This document shows positions 24,916 through 33,549 of a stretch of 42,642 bases of DNA, in pieces. The first letter of the stretch is position 1. Every line of letters starts with the position of its first letter. The notes under the pieces are model-generated. The model saw nothing but the letters and a program-made list of their open reading frames with translations, did no database searches and had not been told where the DNA came from. Source of the stretch: JBEEOW01 sp041191405 (lineage in GTDB: Bacteria > Bacteroidota > Bacteroidia > Cytophagales > UBA9547); assembly GCA_041191405.1 (NCBI GenBank), contig JBEEOW010000030.1, positions 1 through 42,642 of the forward strand, read 5' to 3'. A program made the translations under genes and the position numbers.

Positions 24916-26778
24916 TTATACTCTTTCAGAATATTCAAGCCATTTAAGCTCTTTTTCTTCTAATTGCTCAGTAATTAATTTTAACTCATCAGCTATTGGT
25001 TGAATTTCGGAATATTCCAAATTGCCTTCACTCAGTTTTAAAGCTAATTTTTCTTTTTTAGCTGTAAACTCTTCTATTTCAGCTTCTAATTGTTCAAAGT
25101 CCTTTTGTTCTTTATAACTTAATTTTTTAGCGTTTGAAGTTTCAGCTTTACTTGAATCAGTAGGCTTTACCTTTTTATCTTCTTGGGCTTTAAGCGCTTC
25201 TACTTCTTCTACATATTCACGGTAATCGGTATAGTTTCCAGGGAAATCAGTAATAATACCATTTCCTTCAAAAATGAATAAATGTTCAACCAAATTATCC
25301 ATAAAATACCTATCATGCGAAACAATGATTAAACTTCCTTTATAGGCTTGTAAAAAATCTTCTAACACATTTAATGTCATGATATCCAAATCATTGGTTG
25401 GCTCATCAAGAATTAAAAAGTTAGGATTTTTTATCAAAGTCAATAATAGTTGTAATCGTTTTTTCTCTCCTCCACTTAATTTGTGAACTGGGCTATATTG
25501 AACCGCTGGTGGAAATAAAAATTTAGTTAAGAAGTTAGAAGCTGACATTGAACTTCCGTCTGGTTGCTCAATATTTTCAGCGATGTTTTTAACAATATCA
25601 ATTACTCTATCTTCTGGAGAGTAGAACAAATCTTGTTGTTTGAAATGCCCAAAAATGGTTGTAGTTCCTGCATCAATAGTACCTGAATCAAAAGGTTCTT
25701 CTCCTGTTAACATGTGCAAGAAAGTTGATTTTCCTACACCATTTGGCCCAACAATACCAATTTTATCTCCTTTTCTAAAAATATAACTAAACTCATCAGC
25801 AATTACTAAACCATCGTATTTTTTACTCAGCTTATCTACTTCAAGTATTTTTCCACCTTGACGAGTTTGTTTCATATCAAGCTCAACTTTACCTGCAAAT
25901 TCAGGAGTTTTCGCTTTTTTCTGCCATTCGTAAAAGGCTTCAATTCTTGATTTTGATTTAGTTCCACGAGCTTTGGGTTGGCGTCGCATCCATTCTAATT
26001 CACGTCTCAAAATGTTTTTAGCTCTATCAGCTTCAACCATCATTTGCTCCTCACGTTCAGCTTTTTTCTGTAAAAAATATTCATAATTTCCTTTGTAATA
26101 AAACAAAGTACCCATGTCCATTTCTACAATATCAGTAGCTACATTATCCAAGAAATACCTATCATGCGTAACCATAATTACAGTCATATTGCTCAAATAT
26201 TTCTCTAACCACTCAATTACTTTTATGTCAAGATGGTTGGTAGGCTCATCAAGAATCAATAAATCAGGCTCTTGCATTAATACTTTTGCAAGTGCTACAC
26301 GTTTTAATTGTCCACCCGAAAGTGCCGAAATTGGTAATTCTAAATTTGTAATTTCAAGAGCTGAAAGAATTTGTTTGATAGATGAATCAAAATCCCAAAG
26401 ATTATATTGATCCATTTTTTCCATCAATTCTTGTAGATACTCACTATCAACATCAGGGTCAACTACTGCAACTTCGTATTCTTTTACAATTTTATGTTTT
26501 TCATTTGCGGTATCAAAAATATTTTCTTCAATACTTAGCTCTTGGTTAAAATCAAAATTCTGACCTAAAAAAGCGGTCATTGTACCTTTTCTGATAGATA
26601 CAGAACCAGTGTCGGGCTGTAATTTACCACCTAATACATTTAAAAAAGTGGATTTACCACAACCATTAATTCCCACTAAAGCAACACGTTGCCCTTTACT
26701 TACACCAAACGAAAGATTTTCGAAAAGAACTTTTTCCGTAAATGATTTCGATACGTTTTCTGCTGATAAAATATTCAT
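24916..26778 (-). CDS. uup: ABC-F ATPase Uup
   Basis: From the ATG at 26778 the product is 620 residues (a GTG at 26793 would add five). Two ABC domains have intact motifs: GINGCGKST, LSGGQLKR and LLILDEPTNHLD in the first; GPNGVGKST, LSGGEKKR and LILDEPTNDLD in the second. The linker WMRRQPKARGTKSKSRIEAF and a C-terminal coiled coil (KEQKDFEQLEAEIEEFTAKK) distinguish Uup from EttA and other ABC-F proteins. There are no membrane segments. Uup binds ribosomes and branched DNA and is linked to transposon precise excision and ribosome assembly. The gene stands alone. Confidence 0.93.
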   Translation of the reverse strand: MNILSAENVSKSFTEKVLFENLSFGVSKGQRVALVGINGCGKSTFLNVLGGKLQPDTGSVSIRKGTMTAFLGQNFDFNQELSIEENIFDTANEKHKIVKEYEVAVVDPDVDSEYLQELMEKMDQYNLWDFDSSIKQILSALEITNLELPISALSGGQLKRVALAKVLMQEPDLLILDEPTNHLDIKVIEWLEKYLSNMTVIMVTHDRYFLDNVATDIVEMDMGTLFYYKGNYEYFLQKKAEREEQMMVEADRAKNILRRELEWMRRQPKARGTKSKSRIEAFYEWQKKAKTPEFAGKVELDMKQTRQGGKILEVDKLSKKYDGLVIADEFSYIFRKGDKIGIVGPNGVGKSTFLHMLTGEEPFDSGTIDAGTTTIFGHFKQQDLFYSPEDRVIDIVKNIAENIEQPDGSSMSASNFLTKFLFPPAVQYSPVHKLSGGEKKRLQLLLTLIKNPNFLILDEPTNDLDIMTLNVLEDFLQAYKGSLIIVSHDRYFMDNLVEHLFIFEGNGIITDFPGNYTDYREYVEEVEALKAQEDKKVKPTDSSKAETSNAKKLSYKEQKDFEQLEAEIEEFTAKKEKLALKLSEGNLEYSEIQPIADELKLITEQLEEKELKWLEYSERV

Positions 26779-27073
26779 AGTACAAAGTAACACAATAATT
26801 AATGAAGCATGGATATTTTTAGATTATTATTTAAATAACAATATGAAATTTAAGAACGTATCAACATTTATAAAATTAATTATCCATACTTTCACAAATT
26901 GATTATATAAACCAAAAGTCTAAAAATATGGTATCTATATCTTTGATAATTAAAAAAACATTTGCCTTAACCCCAAAAAAATATTTTTACTAAACATTTT
27001 TGCATTAAATTCATTTTATTAACCAAAACATTAAAATCAAATTAAAAATAAATTAAAATTTTGTAAAACATAA

Positions 27074-27098
27074 TAGTATTACTATCGTTATAATACTA
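27074..27098. promoter_or_regulatory. Possible operator before the ABC-exporter operon
   Basis: TAGTATTA (27074-27081) and TAATACTA (27091-27098) are a perfect inverted repeat with a 9-base spacer. It covers the region just upstream of, and touching, the -7 element, where a repressor could block RNA polymerase. No regulator gene adjoins the operon. Confidence 0.4.
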
Positions 27099-27104
27099 CA
27101 TTTG
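27097..27104 (+). promoter_or_regulatory. -7 element before the ABC exporter
   Basis: TACATTTG is an exact TAnnTTTG match ending 21 bases before the ATG at 27126. Confidence 0.5.
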
Positions 27105-27125
27105 TGTTAAAATTGAAAATGTATA

Positions 27126-29306
27126 ATGAAAATAAAAGAGATAAATACTTTTGTTGAAAAGTTTGCCAAAATGTGCGGACATAAGTTTAGTCCATTTGAT
27201 CAAAAAGATATTTTCATTACAGGAGACGAATATGTTTTTGATGACAAAATTGGAATTATAGATGAGTTAATTAAAAAGTCGAATACTTTAAATTTAAGTA
27301 TCATTGAATCAAGTATTAACATTAAAGATTTCGATAATTTTTTAAATGAAGTGCATTACTCGTTTATTTCGCTAGTTGAAATAAAAAAATCAGTAAAACC
27401 AGTAATTTTTGAATATGTAAATTCATCTTGGAATGTAATTTACCTTGAGAATAATGAATTTATTAAAGTTGATGTAAACACTGTAAAGAAATTTTTACTT
27501 TCAAAAACAGATAATAAAGACGATGTTCTTATATTATCTCCTGTTTCATTAAACCCATTAGTGAGTGATGACGACAAATATGCGGCTAGCCCAACTCTAA
27601 GTCCAATGCGTAGACTTTTTAAACTCCTTGCTAATGAGAAAAAAGACATAGTTTACATTTATATATATGCCCTAACTATTGGTTTAATAACTTTATCATT
27701 ACCTCTTGGAATACAAGCAATTATCAGTTTAATTTCAGGTGGTTTATTGGTAAACAATGTCATTCTATTAATTGCTTTAGTAATTATAGGAACTATACTC
27801 GCTGGTTGGTTACAAATCATGCAAATATCCTTGGTTGAAACGCTACAAAGGCGAGTTTTTGCAAAAGCTGCATTTGAATTTACTTATCGAATTCCGAAGG
27901 TAAAATCAGAATCAATTTTAAATGCTTACCCACCTGAATTGATGAATCGTTTTTTTGATATTCTTCAAATTCAGAAAGGTTTACCCAAATTATTAATTGA
28001 TTTAAGTGCTGCATTTTTACAAATTGCTTTTGGTATGATACTATTAGCAATCTATCACCCTTTGTTTATTGTTTTTGGATTATTATTAATGATATTTTTA
28101 GTATTGGTATTTTATTTAACTGGTCCAAAAGGATTAAAATCAAGCCTTATTGAATCAAAATACAAATACAAAATTGCACATTGGCTTGAAGAATTAGCAA
28201 GAACACTAGTTTCATTTAAATTAGCTGGTTTTACTAATTTGCCATTACAAAAAATGGATTACTACTTAAATGGCTACTTAAATGCTCGTAAAGTTCATTT
28301 TAAAATATTAATTAATCAATTTGCTAACATTGTAGTTTTCAAAACTTTAGTTACAGGTGGACTTTTAATTATGGGAAGTTTACTTGTAGTTGACAAACAA
28401 ATTTCTTTAGGTCAATTTGTTGCTTCTGAAATTGTAATCATCTTAATTATCAATGCAGTAGAGAAATTTGTATTAAGTTTAGATGTAATTTATGATTTAC
28501 TTACTGCTGTTGAAAAAATAGGGAATGTTACTGATTTACCTCTTGAAAAAACAACAGGTGTTATCTTTAACAGAAATATTGACGAAACTGGTATTAAACT
28601 AGAAGTTAAAAAACTAAGCTATAAATACCCTGAATCTCAAAGTTATATATTAAAAGATGTTTCGTTTGAAATAGCAGCAAATGAAAATGTGTGTATAGCA
28701 GGTGTAAATGGTGCAGGAAAAAACACTTTGATTCAAATTTTATCTGGAATTCTAGAATCATACCAAGGTAGTGTTTCTATCAACAACCTATCAATCAGAG
28801 ATATTAACTTAAACTCTTTACGAGATGTTGTAGGTAGATACAATAGTAAAGAGGATATTTTCGAAGGTACTGTGTATGAAAATATCAGTATGGGAATAGC
28901 CAGAACAACCATGCACGATATTATGTGGGCAGTTGAAAAAGTTGGTTTACTAGATTGGTTACACCAATTACCACAGGGCTTAAGTACTCCTTTAATTGCA
29001 GGAGGTAAAGGTTTGAATAATAGTATAATTAAAAAGATAATATTGGCTAGAGCAATCGCAGAAAAACCAAATCTTTTAATAACAACTGATTTTCTTGGAG
29101 GCTTTGAAAAGAAAGATAAAATGAAAATTATTAATCTTTTATTAGATAAAGAAAATCAATGGTCGTTATTAAGTATTTCGAACGACCCTGCAATATTAAG
29201 TTGTTGTGATAAAATATTATTGATGAACGAAGGTTCAATTGTAGCTCAGGGTACTTATGAAGAAATGAAAAAACATGAGCTATTCAAAAATATAATTTTA
29301 AGTTGA
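27126..29306 (+). CDS. Type-I-secretion-like ABC half-transporter with degenerate ATPase
   Basis: A 726-residue protein. Residues 1-150 form a soluble N-terminal domain, perhaps a relic of the C39-like domain of type I exporters (PVIFEYVNSSWNVIYL). Residues about 170-460 hold the exporter membrane domain with about six helices. The nucleotide-binding domain follows. Its Walker A is GVNGAGKNT (526-534, Asn for the usual Ser). The Q-loop glutamine is Ser. The LSGGQ signature is replaced by a GGKGLNNS stretch (626-633). Walker B reads LLITTDF (T654 for Asp, D655 for the catalytic Glu). The switch histidine is N686. It is first in an operon with HlyD- and TolC-type genes. I recall Bacteroidota relatives that also lack LSGGQ, so this may be a family trait. 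Confidence 0.85.
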   Translation: MKIKEINTFVEKFAKMCGHKFSPFDQKDIFITGDEYVFDDKIGIIDELIKKSNTLNLSIIESSINIKDFDNFLNEVHYSFISLVEIKKSVKPVIFEYVNSSWNVIYLENNEFIKVDVNTVKKFLLSKTDNKDDVLILSPVSLNPLVSDDDKYAASPTLSPMRRLFKLLANEKKDIVYIYIYALTIGLITLSLPLGIQAIISLISGGLLVNNVILLIALVIIGTILAGWLQIMQISLVETLQRRVFAKAAFEFTYRIPKVKSESILNAYPPELMNRFFDILQIQKGLPKLLIDLSAAFLQIAFGMILLAIYHPLFIVFGLLLMIFLVLVFYLTGPKGLKSSLIESKYKYKIAHWLEELARTLVSFKLAGFTNLPLQKMDYYLNGYLNARKVHFKILINQFANIVVFKTLVTGGLLIMGSLLVVDKQISLGQFVASEIVIILIINAVEKFVLSLDVIYDLLTAVEKIGNVTDLPLEKTTGVIFNRNIDETGIKLEVKKLSYKYPESQSYILKDVSFEIAANENVCIAGVNGAGKNTLIQILSGILESYQGSVSINNLSIRDINLNSLRDVVGRYNSKEDIFEGTVYENISMGIARTTMHDIMWAVEKVGLLDWLHQLPQGLSTPLIAGGKGLNNSIIKKIILARAIAEKPNLLITTDFLGGFEKKDKMKIINLLLDKENQWSLLSISNDPAILSCCDKILLMNEGSIVAQGTYEEMKKHELFKNIILS

Positions 29307-29330
29307 GACTTAAGACTGAAGACTTAAGGA
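29307..29330. repeat. Word-repeat (gacttaa type) between the ABC gene and hlyD
   Basis: GACTTAAGACTGAAGACTTA directly follows the stop codon. It is the complement-strand form of the repeat after uup at 24882-24914. Confidence 0.55.
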
Positions 29331-29369
29331 AAGAAATGACAACAGAGAACCGAAAACTGAATACAAAAA

Positions 29370-30737
29370 ATGTTAAATATATCAAATAATAACCCATCAG
29401 GATTTAATCAGTTTGAACAACTGAATTCAATGAGGCTTTTAAATACACCCAAAACTGCTAAAAATTTAGCATATGTTTTGGTTGGTGTTTTTGCATTTAG
29501 CTTAATAGTCATGTTTTTACCTTGGCAACAAAATATTTATGCCGATGGAGCTGTAACTGCATTAACGCCTCAAGATAGACCACAAACAGTTGAATCACAA
29601 ATTGCAGGTAGAATTGAGCATTGGCATGTACGTGAGGGACAATTCGTAAATAAAGGTGAAATAATTATGGATATTTCGGAGGTGAAAGAAAAGTTTTTTG
29701 ACCCTGAAATATTACTAAGAATGCAAGAGCAACTTGCTGCGAAAACACAAGGTATTGCTGCAACAAAAAACAAAATACAATCTATTACTAATCAAATAAA
29801 TGCGATTAATAATAGTATGAAATTTAGCTTACAAAAAGCTAGAAATAAAGTAAAACAAGTTAGATTGAAAGTAATCAGTGATAGTACAGATTTAACAGCT
29901 GAAAAAGTAAATTACAGTGTTGCACAACAACAATATAATCGTCAAGAAACACTTTATAAACAAGGACTTAAATCTCTAACTGAACTTGAGCAACGAAAAT
30001 TAAAACTTCAAGAATCTTCTGCAAAAGTAGTTTCTGTGAATAACAAGTACTTAGCATCAAAAAATGAGTTGTTAAATGCACAAATAGAATTAAATTCTAT
30101 TGAGGCTGAATATACTGACAAGGTTTCGAAAGCAAATTCAGATTTAAGCTCAGCAAACTCATATTTAGCTGATGCAACATCGGAATATTCAAAATTGAGA
30201 AACGAAATTGCTAATGTTGAAATGCGTAGAAGCTTGTATTCGGTTCGTGCTCCACAAGATGGCCACGTTGTTAGAATATTGAAACAAGGTATTGGTGAAA
30301 TGATTAAAGAAGGCGAAGCAATCTGTACAATTATGCCAAATAACCCAGCAATGGCAGTTGAATTGTATGTAAAAGCAATGGATGTACCTTTAATTACACC
30401 AGGTAGAAAAGTACGTATGGAGTTTGCAGGTTGGCCCGCATTACAATTTTCAGGTTGGCCATCGGTATCGGTTGGTACTTTTGGTGGTGTGATAGATGTA
30501 ATTGATTATGTGGATAGTAAAGAAGGGAAATATAGAATATTAATTCGTCCAGACCATAACGATGACCCATGGCCGAAACAAATTAGAGTAGGATCCGGAG
30601 TAAAAGGTTGGGCAATGTTAGATGAAGTTTCAGTATGGTTTGAAATTTGGCGTCAGTTAAATGGCTTCCCTCCTAGCCTTAAAGAAAACCCATACGAAAA
30701 AGCCGAAAAATATTACGAACAAAACCAAAACAAATAA
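29370..30737 (+). CDS. HlyD-family membrane fusion protein
   Basis: A 455-residue periplasmic adaptor. One membrane helix (about 30-50, LAYVLVGVFAFSLIVMFLPW) is followed by a biotinyl-lipoyl half-domain (GRIEHWHVREGQFVNKGE), a long coiled-coil hairpin (about 115-290) and the second lipoyl half (APQDGHVVRILKQGIGEMI). A C-terminal beta-domain follows, ending in SVWFEIWRQLNGFPP. It links the inner-membrane ABC protein with the TolC channel. The gene is 63 bases after the ABC gene, with a word repeat in the gap, and 4 bases before tolC. I see nothing broken. Confidence 0.9.
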   Translation: MLNISNNNPSGFNQFEQLNSMRLLNTPKTAKNLAYVLVGVFAFSLIVMFLPWQQNIYADGAVTALTPQDRPQTVESQIAGRIEHWHVREGQFVNKGEIIMDISEVKEKFFDPEILLRMQEQLAAKTQGIAATKNKIQSITNQINAINNSMKFSLQKARNKVKQVRLKVISDSTDLTAEKVNYSVAQQQYNRQETLYKQGLKSLTELEQRKLKLQESSAKVVSVNNKYLASKNELLNAQIELNSIEAEYTDKVSKANSDLSSANSYLADATSEYSKLRNEIANVEMRRSLYSVRAPQDGHVVRILKQGIGEMIKEGEAICTIMPNNPAMAVELYVKAMDVPLITPGRKVRMEFAGWPALQFSGWPSVSVGTFGGVIDVIDYVDSKEGKYRILIRPDHNDDPWPKQIRVGSGVKGWAMLDEVSVWFEIWRQLNGFPPSLKENPYEKAEKYYEQNQNK

Positions 30738-30741
30738 GTAT

Positions 30742-32160
30742 ATGAAACTACTTTGTAAATGGCTAATTGTTACATCATTAACATTTACTTATGTTGTTAG
30801 TTTTGCTCAAAATACAAGCAAAGAACTAAGCTTAAAAATGTTTTACAAAATGATTTTAGAAAATCATCCTGTAGCAAAACAAGCACAAAACATAAGTGAA
30901 TTAGGGAAAATGGAAATCCGTTTGGCAAAAGGTATGCTCGACCCTAAACTTGAAACCGACTATACACAAAAAGTATTTGATGGAAAGCAGTATTTTGGCT
31001 ACCTTGATGCAGGTTTAAAAATACCTATTTGGTACGGTCAAGACATAAAATTTGGTTACGAAAACAACACAGGTAAAAACATTAACCCAACAGATTTTAC
31101 GCCTCCAGGAGGTTTAATGTATGCTGGTTTGCATATTCCAATTGGACAAGGAATGTTAATTGATGAACGAAGAGCATCAATTAAGCAGGCTCAACAAATG
31201 ATGAATATGGCCGAAGCAGAAAAGATAAAAACCATTAATAAACTGTTATTTTCTGCTTCAAAAGAATATTGGGAATGGTATTTTATATATCAACAAACTG
31301 CACTGATTAAAAAATCATATATACTGGCTTTGCAAAGAGCAAATGCAACTGCCGAACGTGCAAAACAAGGTGATGTTGCCACAATTGATTCAGTAGAAGC
31401 ACATATTACTTTGCAAGAAAGATTTGTTCAGCTTCAAAACATGAACAATGCTTTACAAAATTCACGGTTACAACTCTCAAATTACCTGTGGAATAGCGAT
31501 TTAAGTCCACTTGAAATTGATACTACTTTAACTCCAGAGTTAAACAAAAACCTAAGTTCAATTACTTTAGATGAGTTAAAAACGATTGAAAATAATGTAG
31601 CGAATACCAATCCTGAGTTGTTAAAATTGCAATATAAAATTTCGCATTTAAATATTGAACGCAAGTTAAGTGCAGATAAATTAAAGCCCAATTTTGATTT
31701 AACTTTAAAATATCTAACTAGTAACAAAAACATTCAAAATGCCGATAATTTAAGTTGGGGATACACTCAAAATAATTATAAAATTATGTTTACTTACTCA
31801 CAACCAATCTTTTTAAGAAAAGAAAGAGCAAAGCTAAACATGAATAAAATCAAATTAGAACAAACCAATTTAGATAGAGTTATTGCAGAAAGAGAGATTC
31901 ATAACCTCTTAAAAACCAATTACAACACTTTAAAAACACTCACATCAAACTTTAATATTCAAGAAAAAATGGTGCTTAACTACCAAACCTTACTTGAAGG
32001 CGAAAAGGCTAGATTTGAAAACGGTGAAAGTTCAATTTTCATGGTAAACAGCCGAGAATCAAAGTTAATTGATGGAGAAATTAAATTAGCTGAACTTAAA
32101 TCAAAAATTGAAAAATTAAAAATTGAGTTAATGTACAATTCAGGAACATTGAATCAGTAA
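30742..32160 (+). CDS. TolC-family outer-membrane channel protein
   Basis: A 472-residue protein from the ATG at 30742, chosen because it gives a signal peptide (KLLCKWLIVT to VVSFAQ) and lies 4 bases after hlyD; the frame stays open upstream over the hlyD end, but that part is a shadow. The two repeated halves of the outer membrane efflux family are visible as long helices (about 40-75, 165-260, 295-330, 385-470) with strands between. It supplies the outer-membrane tunnel for the exporter. A strong hairpin at 32197-32246 follows. Confidence 0.9.
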   Translation: MKLLCKWLIVTSLTFTYVVSFAQNTSKELSLKMFYKMILENHPVAKQAQNISELGKMEIRLAKGMLDPKLETDYTQKVFDGKQYFGYLDAGLKIPIWYGQDIKFGYENNTGKNINPTDFTPPGGLMYAGLHIPIGQGMLIDERRASIKQAQQMMNMAEAEKIKTINKLLFSASKEYWEWYFIYQQTALIKKSYILALQRANATAERAKQGDVATIDSVEAHITLQERFVQLQNMNNALQNSRLQLSNYLWNSDLSPLEIDTTLTPELNKNLSSITLDELKTIENNVANTNPELLKLQYKISHLNIERKLSADKLKPNFDLTLKYLTSNKNIQNADNLSWGYTQNNYKIMFTYSQPIFLRKERAKLNMNKIKLEQTNLDRVIAEREIHNLLKTNYNTLKTLTSNFNIQEKMVLNYQTLLEGEKARFENGESSIFMVNSRESKLIDGEIKLAELKSKIEKLKIELMYNSGTLNQ

Positions 32161-32196
32161 TTATAATTTTTAGTAAAAAATATACTTTAAATACCT

Positions 32197-32246
32197 AATT
32201 TCGTTATTGATATGAGTTTGTAAAAACATATCAGTAACGAAATTTT
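32197..32246 (+). terminator. Strong 18-bp hairpin between tolC and the first cysteine-motif gene
   Basis: AATTTCGTTATTGATATG (32197-32214) faces CATATCAGTAACGAAATT (32227-32244) with a 12-base loop; the one mismatch is a U-G pair in RNA. T residues follow. It lies 37 bases past tolC and ends only 10 bases before the ATG at 32255, so it could end the export operon, act as an attenuator, or mask the next start. Confidence 0.7.
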
Positions 32247-32254
32247 CTATTTTA

Positions 32255-32800
32255 ATGCAAAATAAAGATTTTCAAATACATATACCTAAACCTTGTCACG
32301 CTGATTGGGATAAAATGTCTCCGAATGAACAAGGCAAATTTTGTTCACTTTGTGATAAAACGGTGGTTGATTTTACCCAAATGAATGAAAAAGAAATCAA
32401 AAACTACTTTATTCAAAAAACAGATGAACGTGTTTGCGGACATTTTAGAGCTTCGCAAGTTGTAGTTCCCAAACCACTTTTTCATCAATTTTTAATGAAT
32501 ACTTACCAATCCATTGAAAGTAAAGTTTCATTCTATTTTTTGCGTCAACCTGCTTTGTTTATGTTAGGTGGATTTATGTTTTTGGTGGGATGTGAAAGTA
32601 GAAAAAACACCGAAAATAAAGTTGAAGTAAAAAAGGACTCAACTGTTTCAAATAAAAAAGTTGAAAGTTTAAATATAAAAATATTAAATGCTCCAGATTT
32701 TAAACTTTCAACTTTTAGTTGTAAAACAACGTTTACAACCGGTTTCACTACATTAAGCCCAATTAAAGAAACTGAAGATGCAGAAAATGGTTCTAATTAA
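32255..32800 (+). CDS. Cysteine-motif membrane protein, paralog A
   Basis: A 181-residue protein. Residues 1-75 form a conserved small domain: PKPCHADWDKM (C14, H15), GKFCSLCDKTVVDFT (C30, C33), and CGHF (C61, H63). Four cysteines and nearby histidines suggest a zinc- or metal-binding fold; I know similar N-terminal domains in Bacteroidota proteins of unknown role. One membrane helix (about 98-112) ends in FLVGC (C113), followed by a polar tail of about 68 residues. It is about 90 percent identical over the first 116 residues to the next gene, and the tails are unrelated. A strong hairpin lies directly before the start. Confidence 0.75.
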   Translation: MQNKDFQIHIPKPCHADWDKMSPNEQGKFCSLCDKTVVDFTQMNEKEIKNYFIQKTDERVCGHFRASQVVVPKPLFHQFLMNTYQSIESKVSFYFLRQPALFMLGGFMFLVGCESRKNTENKVEVKKDSTVSNKKVESLNIKILNAPDFKLSTFSCKTTFTTGFTTLSPIKETEDAENGSN

Positions 32801-32856
32801 AGAACGAAAACCAAGTATTTACAAACGATTTATAAATATTTTCAAGAAAAAAGACA

Positions 32857-33549
32857 ATGCAAAATAAAGATTTTCAAATACATATACCCAAACCTTGTCA
32901 CGCTGATTGGGATAAAATGACACCCAATGAACAAGGTAAATTTTGTTCACTTTGTGATAAAACAGTAGTTGATTTTACCCAAATGAATGAACAAGAAATC
33001 AAAAACTACTTTATTCTAAAAACAGAAGAACGTATTTGCGGACATTTTAAAGCTTCGCAAGTTGTAGTTCCCAAACCTCGTTTTCATCAATTTTTAATAA
33101 ATACCTATCAAGCCATTGAAAATAAAGTTTCATTCTATTTATTGCGTCAACCTGCTTTGTTTATGTTAGGTGGATTTATGTTTTTAGTGGGATGTGAAAG
33201 TAGAAGAACAAAAGGCGAAGCCACAGTTGAAGGTAAATCAAAAATATCTGCTAATGATTCTTTAAGTACTGATTCAATCACATATTCAAGAACTACAGGC
33301 ACACCAATGATTCATAAAGATGTAGAATTGATACCTGATAAAAAATCTAAAGAAAATAAATGTGATTCAAAAGGTAAAATTGAAAATATCGAAAAATTAA
33401 TTAATGGAAATGTTAAAATAAAAGAGGATTCAGTAAAGAATGAAAAATTTATTAATGAACAAATCATTCTTGGGGAAGTAGGAGAAAATGTCGATACATT
33501 TATGAAAAGAGTACCACAAAAAAATCGTGTTTTTAAGAAAGAAGAATAA
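32857..33549 (+). CDS. Cysteine-motif membrane protein, paralog B
   Basis: A 230-residue tandem paralog of the preceding gene. The same metal-like cysteines (C14, C30, C33, C61) and the same membrane helix with C113 are present, with 11 differences in the first 116 residues. The tail is longer (about 115 residues), lysine- and asparagine-rich, and unlike that of paralog A. Its stop shares one base with the miaA ATG (TAATG), so it is translationally coupled to miaA. Function is unknown; the tail probably differs in partner or target. Confidence 0.75.
   Translation: MQNKDFQIHIPKPCHADWDKMTPNEQGKFCSLCDKTVVDFTQMNEQEIKNYFILKTEERICGHFKASQVVVPKPRFHQFLINTYQAIENKVSFYLLRQPALFMLGGFMFLVGCESRRTKGEATVEGKSKISANDSLSTDSITYSRTTGTPMIHKDVELIPDKKSKENKCDSKGKIENIEKLINGNVKIKEDSVKNEKFINEQIILGEVGENVDTFMKRVPQKNRVFKKEE

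Larger units (their letters stand above)
26779..27125. other. Divergent intergenic region uup / ABC exporter
   Basis: About 350 AT-rich bases between divergent genes. The right end holds a -7 motif and a perfect inverted repeat (see 27074-27104). The rest holds no gene or strong hairpin that I can see. Confidence 0.6.

Noticed and set aside
30661..30741. Upstream extension of the TolC-family frame
   Set aside because: It overlaps the end of hlyD and would put 27 polar residues before a clear signal peptide; the ATG at 30742 is better.
27126..32160. Possible bacteriocin export system with a peptide substrate
   Set aside because: No short gene with a double-glycine leader was seen near the operon, and the N-terminal domain shows no C39 catalytic Cys-His pair.
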